NCBI GenBank assembly: GCA_027492875.1
Contig: JAPUDV010000145.1
Location: 1 to 33,176, forward strand
DNA length: 33,176 nucleotides
From: Candidatus Competibacteraceae bacterium
Lineage (GTDB): Bacteria > Pseudomonadota > Gammaproteobacteria > Competibacterales > Competibacteraceae
Reading direction: 5' to 3'
A program made the position numbers and the translations under genes. The notes beneath the pieces are model-generated. The model worked only from the letters and a program-made list of their open reading frames with translations, had not been told where the DNA came from and made no database searches. The stretch's first letter is position 1; each line of letters begins with the position of its first letter. Positions 1 through 8,006 of the stretch are shown here, in pieces.

Positions 1-59
1 TAAACCGGAGTCAGGGAAGATATGCCCCTCAATTGATTTATGCACCAACGCCAGAAAAG

Positions 60-120
60 GGCTAACAATTTTCTCCAGCGGACGACTAAAACGGGCCGCC
101 GCTGTACTCAGACGTTAGGC
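60..120 (+). other. integron attC-like recombination site
   Basis: The site opens with GGCTAAC (60-66) and closes with GTTAGGC (114-120). The closing box fits the integron consensus GTTRRRY exactly; the opening box fits RYYYAAC with one mismatch, and the two boxes pair at 6 of 7 positions. Nine nucleotides inside each box, CAGCGG (77-82) pairs with CCGCTG, giving the box-spacer-stem layout of aadA-type attC sites. The text following each box (AACAATT on the left, ACTCAGACGTTAG on the right) also resembles those sites in the plus orientation. No integrase is in the window. It lies 35 bp past the end of the giant WD40-HEAT gene. A chance imperfect palindrome is the alternative. Confidence 0.55.
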
Positions 121-154
121 AATTGCCTACAGATTATTAACTCTTGGCAGCCTG

Positions 155-3100
155 CTAACCCGCCTGTCCACCGGAAGCAACCCGGTTCGCCGCCCGCCGT
201 TCCAATCGACGCAAACTCTTGAATGCGATGGCCCGAATCGCGCCGTCCTCGCTCTTGTTGGCCAGAATGCCCTGCAACGCGGTTTGCGCGGTTTCGCCAC
301 CCAGTCGGCCCAGGGCCGCAATCGCGCTCGACCGCCCCGCCGCTTCACCATCAATCGCGGTGGCGCGACGAACCAGCGCCGCGACTTCTCCCTGCTCCAG
401 ATAAACCGGTAGCGCAGCTTGGCGCTGTTCGGTGCTGGCCAGCAAGCGGCCATCCACGCCGGGCAGAACTGCCCGCAGAGCCGGGCGCAAGGCTGCGCCA
501 TCGATGCTCTTGGATCGATCCAAATGCTGAAGCACGGGCTCACCACCCAGCCGGGCCAGCCCGGCGCTGGCCGCCACGCGCACCCTAGAATCGATATCCT
601 CCAAGGCGTGCAACAGCGCACTGCTGTCCTTGGCATCGCCGCACTCAGCCAGGCAACGGATCGCTTCGCGACGTACCTCGACCGGATGCCGGGGATCGGC
701 AAGCGCGGCCCGCGCCGCTAGCGCGATGGTGAGTTGCAATTGACGAGCGGCCCACAGACCGGCTCGCCAAGCTTGCGCTTCCGCACCGGCCTGTTCCCAT
801 AAATGCCGTTCGTCGGCTTGTCGCCAACCGTTGGCGGCTCGTTCCAATGCAGCTTGCACGGCTCCCGCTAAATCCCGGTCATTGCTGCTGCCGGCGATCC
901 AGGCTGCCTCGGCTCGCGTCGTTGCCGCTTCGCTGCGTAGCAACTCGCCCAAGGCATCGCGGGAAAAGGCTTGCCGACGGATCAACCCGCGCCGCAGGCG
1001 TTGCCGAACCTGTTGATCTTTCACCACGCCCAGCCGCTGCGTCAAAGTGTCGGGATCGCCCTGCCGGGCCAGAAAATGGGCGGCGGGCTGGCTGATCTCG
1101 GCGTATTCGCTGTTCAGAGCCAGCAGGTTGACTTGGGTGGCATCATTGGGATAAATCCGCCGCAACGCTTCCAGACCCGCCTTGCGCAGACCGGCGTCGC
1201 GTTGATGCAGCAGCGACTCCAACACCGACTCGGAAAGGGAGTTACCCAATTCGCCCAGTTCGACGGCGGCTCGTTGCCGGGCGGTGCCGTTTTCGTAGGG
1301 ATCGCTGGCGAGGCGTTCCAGCAGGGCACGGCTGCGCTCGTCGCCGACGCGCCGCAAACCGCTCAGTGACCGCCAGCGCGGTTCGCCCACACCCTCGCGG
1401 GCCAGCCGCTCCAGATTGTCGCGCACCCGTTGCCGTTCGTCGGCGTCGATCAGCCGGGGTAGCAAAGCGCCGAGGGCTTCGGCGGCATCCGGAGCCAAGG
1501 CGCGGTCGCCGGCGGGCAAATCGGCGCGTTGGTCGAGCAACGGTTCCAGATAGTCCAAAGCGCGCCGGTCGCCCAACTCGCCCAGCGCGGCGATGGCGCG
1601 TTTCCGCTCCACCTCCGTGCCTGCCGTGAAAGCCAGCAACAGCGGTTGGAAGGCTTCCGGTCGTTGCTGCTTGGCCAAGCCTTCGGCGGCGGCCAGCAAC
1701 AGTTCGCGCCGGCCCGTGACCAGCGCCCGCGTCAGCGGTTCCAAACTGGCGCCTGGCATACCGGCGACGATACGTTGCGCCAATTGCGCGCAAGCCAGCG
1801 CCCGAATCGCCTCGTCGCGGTCGTCCAGTAGCCGGACTAGCAGCGTTTCCGCCTGTTTCGCCTCCAGGTTGCCCAACACTTCGACGATGCGGGTGCGGAT
1901 CGCGGCGTTGTCGTGGTCGAGCAACGGCGGCAAGGTTTCCAGGGCCAATTCTTCCCGATAGCGCGGGTATTGCCGCCCACCGACCCGCTTTTGCTCCGGC
2001 TGGACCCGGTCGCGCAACAGTTGCAACAGTACGTCCAAGGCCTGACCGTGATAAATGGCTTTATGCTTGTCCAGCAACCAGCGGCCCAGCAGCGGCGTGG
2101 CGGCGATGTGACCGATGCGACCGAGGGCGCGCAGCAGGGCCGGACGGTCGGCGATCAGGTCGGGATCGTCTTCCAGGCGCGCCGTCACGGCTTCGGCCGC
2201 CTTTGCCGCGACGTGCTCGTTCGGACGGGCGTGCGCCAAGACGACCAGCGCCTCCAGCGCTCGGTTGGCGGTCCGCGATTCGCCGCGCAGGGCGGTGGCC
2301 AAAACGTCCAGGGCCAGCGATTCGCCGCGCTGAGCCAAGCCCACGGCGGCGCGCAAGCGTAACTCCTCATGTTCGCTTTCCAGGGCGCGGCTCAGGGCGG
2401 TCGCGATGCGCGGATCGTTGGCATCGAGCAAGCGATCCACCACGGTGAGCCGCAAATCGTCGTGACGGCTGTTCAAGGCCAGCAACCAGGGTTCCAGACT
2501 GCCGGCGGGATACAGGCGGGGCAGTTGCTCCAGGGCGTGGCGGCGCGTCTCCGCGTTGGCGGCATCGATCGCGCCGCGAGTCAGTTCGGCGGCGCGGGCG
2601 TCGCCGGTCGCGGCCAGAGCCAGCAGGCGATCAAAAGCATTGCGGCCGAGATCGGCGGAGTCCACGTTCAAGGCCAGGGCCAGCGGTTCCAACGGCTCGT
2701 GCGGATGCAGTTCGGCCAGCGCATTCAATGCTGCTTGTCGGACCAGATGATGCGGATCGCCCAAGGCTTGGCGCAGTACCGGCAACACCGCTTCCCGGCC
2801 GATGGCGGGTTGCTGGGCCAACGCCGCGAGACGGGCGATGCTGTCGCGCCGCACCCGTTGATAATCGTCGGGTCCCTTGGCGACCGGCGCTTGCCGAATC
2901 AGACCGGCATAAGTTCCGAACGCGAGCCGCCACAGTTCGGATGCACCGGCTTGACCTTGCTCTTTGGGTGGTCGCCGTCCGCCGCCGGCGAAACGCAGCA
3001 CGGTCAGCAGGCGCTGGGTGGCGGAACCGCTCGATTGTTGCTTGCGCTGGAACAGACCGCGTATCCAGCCGGTTTTGCGCTCCAGCGGCGTTTCGGTTTC

Positions 3101-6100
3101 GGGTGCGGTTTGCGGTGGCGCCTGATCAGTGGCGACTTCGGCGAGATGTTTCGCCTCGCGCCAAAAGGTTTCCGGTTGCGGACGCAGGCCGAGAACCTGG
3201 GCGGCGGCGTAGCGCCGTGCCGGAGAATCGCTGGCCAGGGCATTGACCACCGCGTTGAGCAGACGCGGCCGCTGCACCGGTTCCGGCCAATTGCGCATAT
3301 CGCCGGCTTTTTCCGGCTGGCGCGGCCCGATCAGTTCCAGACCCCATTGTCCTAGATCTTCGTCGCACAACCGCGCTTCCAGGACGCGGGCGGCGGCAAA
3401 ACGGATTTCCGGCTGGCCGGCGCTCAGGGCGCTGAGCAGCAAATCCGGCTCCAGTCGCGCCCGCGCCAAGGAAATATCGCGGGCCACGATCACGGAGAAA
3501 GTCAATTCCTGGAGGTCGCGTTCACGGTCTTCCAAACCTTGCAGCAAGCCTTGCACGCCGCCGGCGCCGAGCGCGACGAAGCTGTACAGCGCGCCGCGCC
3601 GGATCGGCAGATGCTCGTGGCGTTGCGTGCCGGCCAGCACCGGCAGCGCCCGCGTATCGCCTAATTTCGACAGGCCATCGGCGGCCCAACTGCGCACTGC
3701 TAGATCGGCGTGGGCTAGAGCGGCGACCAGCGGTTGCTCGTTGCCAGTTAGACAGGCGGCGGCCAAACCTCGCGCGCCGTGTTCCCGCACTAGGGAATCG
3801 TCGTCTCGTAGCAGCACGCTCAAAAACTGAATGCTGGCCGGGTCGCCCACGTCGGCCAGGGCGCTGGCAGCGCGCTGACGCAACGTATCGGAAGGACGGT
3901 CGCGGTCGGTCTTGGGGATACTCAGTAAAGCCTGCATCGGTCCGACGGCGCGGTGATCCCGGCGCTTGCCGCACAACTCGCCGGCTCGTACCCGCAGCAG
4001 ATAGAACGGACTGTCGAAGGCGAGAGCGAAAGCTTGTGCGTCGTTGGGCAGCAATTTATCGAGCGCCTCAATGGCGGCGAGGAACTGAGGCGCTTCCCCG
4101 GTTTGCAATAGCTCGATTAAGCGGTTCCGCAGCGGGGCCGGGTCGGACGCTTCCAGCGCGCCTTTCAAGCCAGCCAAACGGACTTCGGCGGCAGGTGAAT
4201 CGAGCGCCGCCAAGTGGTAATGGGAGCGTTTCTTGTCGGCGTCTTCCTTGGTCAGGGCTTCGTGGGCGGCCAATCCCACCTCGGCGGCGTGGTCGCCGAC
4301 CCGCCCGATCAGCAATTCCCTGGCCCAGGCGCGCGATTGGCGGGCTTGGCGAGCCAGTTCGTCCACCGCCCAGCGGCGCACGTCGGGATGGACGGAGGTT
4401 ACCGCCCGGCGCAAGGTGGTTTCCGGGCGCTTGCTGTGCCAGGCCCACAGCGTCCGCAGGGCTTCGCGCCGCACGTCCTCAGCCTCGTCGTCCAAGGCGT
4501 GACCGAGCAACCCGTCGATACGGGTGGCGAGTTCGTTTTGCGCGGTCGCGCCGTGTTTGACCAGGAGTTGCAGGGCGCGGGTCCGAATCTCGCCCGCCTG
4601 GGTGCGGAGCGCCAGTTCGGCCAGATCGATCTCGCCAGTTGGACCTTCCGGCTCGGCCAGTTTGAGCAGACCGTCGAACGCTTCGGCACGCACTTGCGCG
4701 TCGTCGTCGTTCAACAGCCATTGCAGACGCAAGTGCAAGCGCCGATCACCCGCCAGATTGACGATCGCGTTGGCCATGAAACGGGCGACCATTCGCCGTG
4801 TCCCGACCTCCGGTTCCCGGCTGAGCTGCAACAATGCGCCGCTGGCCCGGTCGTCGCCGAGCCAGCCGAGGCACAGGGCGCTTTGCAGGGCGATATCCGG
4901 GTGACGGGAGACCAGGGCCGCGAACAGCGGTTCCAGTTCCGACTCGGCCAGAGCGTCGGGCGTGGCCGCGCTTTCTTCGCCGACCCCCTGTGCCCGGAGT
5001 TCGTCCAGTATCTTGGTGATGTAACCGCCACCGGCGTGCAGGCGAGCGGCCAGCGCGGGATGCGCCGCGACCGCGACCCAGAGCGCCGCTTGGCGGACTT
5101 CGTAGGTTTCGTCGTTGAGTGCTTGGCCGAGCAGTTGGCGGCCTTGCGGCGTGGCGCTCAATCGCTGGCGTCCCAGCCGGATCAAAACCGCGCGACGGAT
5201 GTCGGCGGAACCACGCTCGAACGCACCGCGCAGCGGCGTAACGCCGGCTTCGGGGTCCAAGGTCAGCAAACCGTCGAGAGCGGCTTCGCGGACTTTGGCA
5301 TCCGAGTCGTTCAGGCGCTCGTTCAGCAGTCTCGGCACCAGGGGCGACGCTTGACGTAACGCGGTCAGGCCTTGCACCGCATCGAGCCGAATGTCCGGGT
5401 GCCGGCTGCCCAGCGCCAGTTGCAGGGCTTGCAGGGGCGTTTCGGCCTCGATCCGTTCCAAGGCTTTCAGCGCGGACTTGCGCACGCCGACATGATCGTC
5501 GTTCAGCGCCTTGGCCAGTGTCGGTCGGCTGCGGCGACGTTGGCCGTCGCCTAGCCGTTGCGCGGCTTCGATGCGTTGCCCCGGTCGGGAATCCTGGCTG
5601 AGTACGTGTTCCAAGCCTTCCCGTGCCTCGTCCTCGGCCAGTTGCGCCAAAGCGTCCAAGGTGGCCGACGACGAGCGGTTCGCCTTGACCTCGTCGAGCA
5701 GTCGTTGCAGTCGGGAATCCCAGGTTTCGGCACTGTCGGACGGATTGCCGTTTTGATCGACCGGACTGAGCCAAATCAGCCGATTTTCCGTAACCGAGAC
5801 CAACAGGCCGCCGCGCTGTTCCGGTTTGGCTTGCGGCAACGGGTCGAACAACGTCAGCGCGCTGGCGTTGCGCCCAATGGACACGGTACGCGGCTTGCGG
5901 CGCTGGTCTAGCGTCCAGACTTTGAGTTCGCCGTCCTCGCCGAGCGAGAACAGCCGGCGCGGTAGTGGTCGGCCTTGCTCATCGTTCAGCGCCGCGCTGA
6001 ACAGCAGGCTGCGTACCGGTCCCTGATGGGCGGCGTCGCCGCTACGATTTTCTTCGTCGATGGCGCCTTCCAGAAAGCAAACCCGGATCGAACCGTCGCC

Positions 6101-6718
6101 GCAGCCGGCGACGATCCGCCCGTCGCCGGTGAAGGCCAGAGCAAAAATACCGCGTTCGCCGCAGGGCATGACGCGGGATTCGGCGTCGCCAAGCCGGGCC
6201 AGCGGTAGGGTGTAAATCGCGTTGTCAGCGCCAGCGGCGGCCACGCTGCCGCTCGCTGCATCCAGCGCGACGGCGCGTAATGGCTGTTCGCTCAAATGGC
6301 GCTTGGCCTGCTCGTGCAGGCGCGGCCGGTCGCCCTCCGTTTCGATGGCGTGCACTGCCAGCACGCCGTCATCGCCGACGCTCAAGACTTGCGAGTCGGA
6401 CGCAACCAGCGCCCGCACCGCGCCGCTATGAACAGCCCGTTGCCAATCCAGAGTTTTGCCTTCGCCACTCGTGCGCCAAATTGCCAGATCGCCCTTGGCG
6501 GTTCCAGCCAGCAATAGATCGTCGCCGCAAAAGGCCAGCGCGGACGCGGCAGCGTCCAGCGGGGCGCTGAATCGGGCATTGAGCTTGGGCAGTTGCAGCA
6601 GATACACGCTGGAGTCGGTGATACCCACCGCATCGCGGCGACCGCCAACCGCGAGGAGTTTGCCGCTGGCGGCAACGGCCAATAGACGTTCGATGTGAGG
6701 CGCGTATTGTTTGGCCAC
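155..6718 (-). CDS. giant WD40 and HEAT-repeat protein (about 2187 aa)
   Basis: Function unknown. The first ~330 residues contain beta-propeller-like blades with WD-type ends (for example DLAIWRTS and ELKVWTLD). From about residue 370 to the end the protein is an almost unbroken run of HEAT repeats, with recurring signatures such as ALNDDHVGVRKSALKAL and LLDDRDEAIRALACAQL. No nuclease, ATPase or membrane segment was recognised, so it looks like a large soluble scaffold. A GTG at 6718 is preferred as start because AAGGAG lies 9 nt before it; a TTG nine codons upstream is possible. It is the last gene of the minus-strand island, behind the retron, HicAB and two small genes. A role as sensor or scaffold in that island is inference. 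Confidence 0.88.
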   Translation of the reverse strand: MAKQYAPHIERLLAVAASGKLLAVGGRRDAVGITDSSVYLLQLPKLNARFSAPLDAAASALAFCGDDLLLAGTAKGDLAIWRTSGEGKTLDWQRAVHSGAVRALVASDSQVLSVGDDGVLAVHAIETEGDRPRLHEQAKRHLSEQPLRAVALDAASGSVAAAGADNAIYTLPLARLGDAESRVMPCGERGIFALAFTGDGRIVAGCGDGSIRVCFLEGAIDEENRSGDAAHQGPVRSLLFSAALNDEQGRPLPRRLFSLGEDGELKVWTLDQRRKPRTVSIGRNASALTLFDPLPQAKPEQRGGLLVSVTENRLIWLSPVDQNGNPSDSAETWDSRLQRLLDEVKANRSSSATLDALAQLAEDEAREGLEHVLSQDSRPGQRIEAAQRLGDGQRRRSRPTLAKALNDDHVGVRKSALKALERIEAETPLQALQLALGSRHPDIRLDAVQGLTALRQASPLVPRLLNERLNDSDAKVREAALDGLLTLDPEAGVTPLRGAFERGSADIRRAVLIRLGRQRLSATPQGRQLLGQALNDETYEVRQAALWVAVAAHPALAARLHAGGGYITKILDELRAQGVGEESAATPDALAESELEPLFAALVSRHPDIALQSALCLGWLGDDRASGALLQLSREPEVGTRRMVARFMANAIVNLAGDRRLHLRLQWLLNDDDAQVRAEAFDGLLKLAEPEGPTGEIDLAELALRTQAGEIRTRALQLLVKHGATAQNELATRIDGLLGHALDDEAEDVRREALRTLWAWHSKRPETTLRRAVTSVHPDVRRWAVDELARQARQSRAWARELLIGRVGDHAAEVGLAAHEALTKEDADKKRSHYHLAALDSPAAEVRLAGLKGALEASDPAPLRNRLIELLQTGEAPQFLAAIEALDKLLPNDAQAFALAFDSPFYLLRVRAGELCGKRRDHRAVGPMQALLSIPKTDRDRPSDTLRQRAASALADVGDPASIQFLSVLLRDDDSLVREHGARGLAAACLTGNEQPLVAALAHADLAVRSWAADGLSKLGDTRALPVLAGTQRHEHLPIRRGALYSFVALGAGGVQGLLQGLEDRERDLQELTFSVIVARDISLARARLEPDLLLSALSAGQPEIRFAAARVLEARLCDEDLGQWGLELIGPRQPEKAGDMRNWPEPVQRPRLLNAVVNALASDSPARRYAAAQVLGLRPQPETFWREAKHLAEVATDQAPPQTAPETETPLERKTGWIRGLFQRKQQSSGSATQRLLTVLRFAGGGRRPPKEQGQAGASELWRLAFGTYAGLIRQAPVAKGPDDYQRVRRDSIARLAALAQQPAIGREAVLPVLRQALGDPHHLVRQAALNALAELHPHEPLEPLALALNVDSADLGRNAFDRLLALAATGDARAAELTRGAIDAANAETRRHALEQLPRLYPAGSLEPWLLALNSRHDDLRLTVVDRLLDANDPRIATALSRALESEHEELRLRAAVGLAQRGESLALDVLATALRGESRTANRALEALVVLAHARPNEHVAAKAAEAVTARLEDDPDLIADRPALLRALGRIGHIAATPLLGRWLLDKHKAIYHGQALDVLLQLLRDRVQPEQKRVGGRQYPRYREELALETLPPLLDHDNAAIRTRIVEVLGNLEAKQAETLLVRLLDDRDEAIRALACAQLAQRIVAGMPGASLEPLTRALVTGRRELLLAAAEGLAKQQRPEAFQPLLLAFTAGTEVERKRAIAALGELGDRRALDYLEPLLDQRADLPAGDRALAPDAAEALGALLPRLIDADERQRVRDNLERLAREGVGEPRWRSLSGLRRVGDERSRALLERLASDPYENGTARQRAAVELGELGNSLSESVLESLLHQRDAGLRKAGLEALRRIYPNDATQVNLLALNSEYAEISQPAAHFLARQGDPDTLTQRLGVVKDQQVRQRLRRGLIRRQAFSRDALGELLRSEAATTRAEAAWIAGSSNDRDLAGAVQAALERAANGWRQADERHLWEQAGAEAQAWRAGLWAARQLQLTIALAARAALADPRHPVEVRREAIRCLAECGDAKDSSALLHALEDIDSRVRVAASAGLARLGGEPVLQHLDRSKSIDGAALRPALRAVLPGVDGRLLASTEQRQAALPVYLEQGEVAALVRRATAIDGEAAGRSSAIAALGRLGGETAQTALQGILANKSEDGAIRAIAFKSLRRLERRAANRVASGGQAG

Positions 6719-6789
6719 GTTGGGCGGCTCCTTCAGTAAGATCAACTACAACAAAAGAAGCAAAGTCCTAATGTGGAATTTTTCTATTC

Positions 6790-7194
6790 TTACGATTTAC
6801 ACCACTGTTTCTCACACGGAATTTCATCATTATTTCCATCCATTTTTACATTGGGACAGTTTCGTAAAAAGAAGGTTGCCTCCTCGCAGGAGGTCATCTG
6901 AGAGCAATAAATTCGGCCGTCACAATTAAAGCTTACCTGTACTGACTTGCTGGAGTTTTCAGAGGGTACCACTGTGAACATTCCTTCTATTTGTTTTTCC
7001 TGAACGCAAACTGTTCCTTGAGGTATTTTTCCATAAAAGACTTTGCCATCTTTGGTAATGCACTTTTTTGGATTGTTATAGGCTGGATCAACAGATAATT
7101 GTTGTGTCAGTCTTGATCTATCCGAGTGCCTGTATAGATAATTTCCATACCAACCAATAGCTAAGACAATTGCGATTAGGATGAGCTTTTTCAT
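6790..7194 (-). CDS. small membrane-anchored Excalibur-like protein
   Basis: A 134-residue protein. An N-terminal hydrophobic segment (about residues 3-22, after MKK) looks like a signal anchor, placing the rest in the periplasm. The middle part (CITKDGKVFYGKIPQGTVC) resembles DUF4124-type segments. The C-terminal ~45 residues, with CDGRIYC, CEEATFFL, DGNNDEIPC and a final WC, resemble an Excalibur calcium-binding domain. The start at 7194 is chosen because the hydrophobic segment follows directly; an ATG five codons upstream is possible. The gene is AT-rich compared with the giant gene downstream of it, which suggests separate acquisition. The domain calls are by eye; no function is claimed. 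Confidence 0.7.
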   Translation of the reverse strand: MKKLILIAIVLAIGWYGNYLYRHSDRSRLTQQLSVDPAYNNPKKCITKDGKVFYGKIPQGTVCVQEKQIEGMFTVVPSENSSKSVQVSFNCDGRIYCSQMTSCEEATFFLRNCPNVKMDGNNDEIPCEKQWCKS

Positions 7195-7208
7195 AAAGGA
7201 TGCACTCA

Positions 7209-7225
7209 ATTTTAACTAACTAGCT
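7209..7225 (+). repeat. left copy of an inverted repeat
   Basis: ATTTTAACTAAC followed by TAGCT. The same 12-mer, then AACTAGCT, occurs on the opposite strand at 12963-12982. Together they flank the HicAB-ARM-WGR-RT-msr-msd segment. The copies differ by a 3-nt insertion. This may be chance in AT-rich text. Confidence 0.3.
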
Positions 7226-7272
7226 GTTATTGGATATTGATGTATTTAATATAAGCATGTCAGATAATTGAA

Positions 7273-7554
7273 TTATGCCACCTCCTGCATGGGACGAACT
7301 CGTGGCGGTGGCAGTTCCCAGCCTTCCTTAACAAAATGTTGAATCACATCTTCAATAACCTCGCATAGCTCGCCATAAAGCTGTGTAGGATTATTGCCAT
7401 GAATTCCTGTTATCAAATCTGGGCATTTGCCAATGTAAATTTGATCTTTTTCACTCCATTCAATCCACTTGCTGTATTGGTCGCCTATCTTTATTCGATT
7501 AGGGGTTATTTCTTTGGTCTTGATTTCCGCAAAGTAGTTTGATTGCAGCTTCAA
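7273..7554 (-). CDS. HicB-like small protein
   Basis: About 93 residues. The stretch WIEWSEKDQIYIGKCPDL followed by a helix (YGELCEVIEDVIQHFV) has the layout of the HicB partial-RNase-H fold (a strand ending in PDL, then a helix), so it resembles a second HicB-type antitoxin without an adjacent toxin. No ATG fits: the frame is open further upstream across the end of hicB, but the likely start is a TTG at 7554, 7 nt after the hicB stop codon, which would couple its translation to hicB. The AT-rich composition matches hicAB. It could also be a solo HicB-like domain protein; its partner is unknown. Confidence 0.6.
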   Translation of the reverse strand: MKLQSNYFAEIKTKEITPNRIKIGDQYSKWIEWSEKDQIYIGKCPDLITGIHGNNPTQLYGELCEVIEDVIQHFVKEGWELPPPRVRPMQEVA

Positions 7555-7561
7555 GCCGAGC

Positions 7562-7774
7562 TTAAGCAGCCACTTCAATATATTCCACCTGACTGGAGGA
7601 TTCTGGAATCGGTAAGCCGTCCTCTCGCATACCATGCAAATGTAATTGAATGGCTTCCTGAATTTGCGTCTCAGTTTCCTCCAAAGTTTGGCCGGTGGCT
7701 ACGCAACCAGGAAGATCGGGAACATAAGCCGCATAATTTCGCTGGGCTTTTTCGATCACTACCGCATAACGCAT
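7562..7774 (-). CDS. hicB: HicB-family antitoxin, short form
   Basis: 70 residues. It opens with MRYAVVIEKAQRNYAAYVPDLPGC, the characteristic HicB strand-strand-PDLPGC opening, then an amphipathic helix (ETETQIQEAIQLHLHGM) and PIPESSS. HicB proteins neutralise the HicA mRNA-cleaving toxin by direct binding. This short version lacks the C-terminal DNA-binding extension of longer HicB proteins, so self-repression would need another factor. It starts 13 bp after hicA with GAGGG 8 nt before the ATG, giving toxin-first order, which is usual for hicAB. The pair lies downstream of the retron ARM gene on the same strand. Confidence 0.9.
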   Translation of the reverse strand: MRYAVVIEKAQRNYAAYVPDLPGCVATGQTLEETETQIQEAIQLHLHGMREDGLPIPESSSQVEYIEVAA

Positions 7775-7787
7775 GGAAGAACCCTCA

Positions 7788-7976
7788 TCACTTGTTTAAA
7801 CCAGCCTGTTTTAAGATGCTGTTTTCAGTACCCAAGGTTAAATCATCGCTTGGTTTACCCGGTACAGTGACACGCCCTAACTTGGTGGGATGTTTGAATT
7901 GCCGGTGACTTCCCACGGTAGCGACGAGATACCAACCATCGACTTTCAACATTTTGAGCATATCACCGACTTTCAT
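7788..7976 (-). CDS. hicA: HicA-family mRNA interferase toxin
   Basis: 62 residues, a typical HicA length. It has the double-stranded-RNA-binding-like HicA fold: MKVGDMLKMLKVDGWYLV, then the catalytic GSHRQFKHP motif (residues 23-31) with the key histidine in GSH, then VTVPGKPSDDL and SILKQAGL. HicA cleaves mRNA and halts growth when HicB is lost. The start sits 30 bp after the ARM-repeat gene stop, with AAGGA unusually far (about 17 nt) upstream, so it may have its own promoter or be weakly expressed from the retron transcript. All recognised motifs are intact, so it is likely functional. Confidence 0.92.
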   Translation of the reverse strand: MKVGDMLKMLKVDGWYLVATVGSHRQFKHPTKLGRVTVPGKPSDDLTLGTENSILKQAGLNK

Positions 7977-8006
7977 AAGGGCAAATTGAGCTGTCCTTTT
8001 GAGAAG

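Noticed and set aside
116..129. 14-bp palindrome TAGGCAATTGCCTA
   Set aside because: It overlaps the attC-like end box and is too short to stand as a separate element or terminator.
2369..5359. Long plus-strand frames inside the giant gene (2369-3355, 4214-5359)
   Set aside because: Antisense shadows of the HEAT-repeat coding sequence; no family match or ribosome site.
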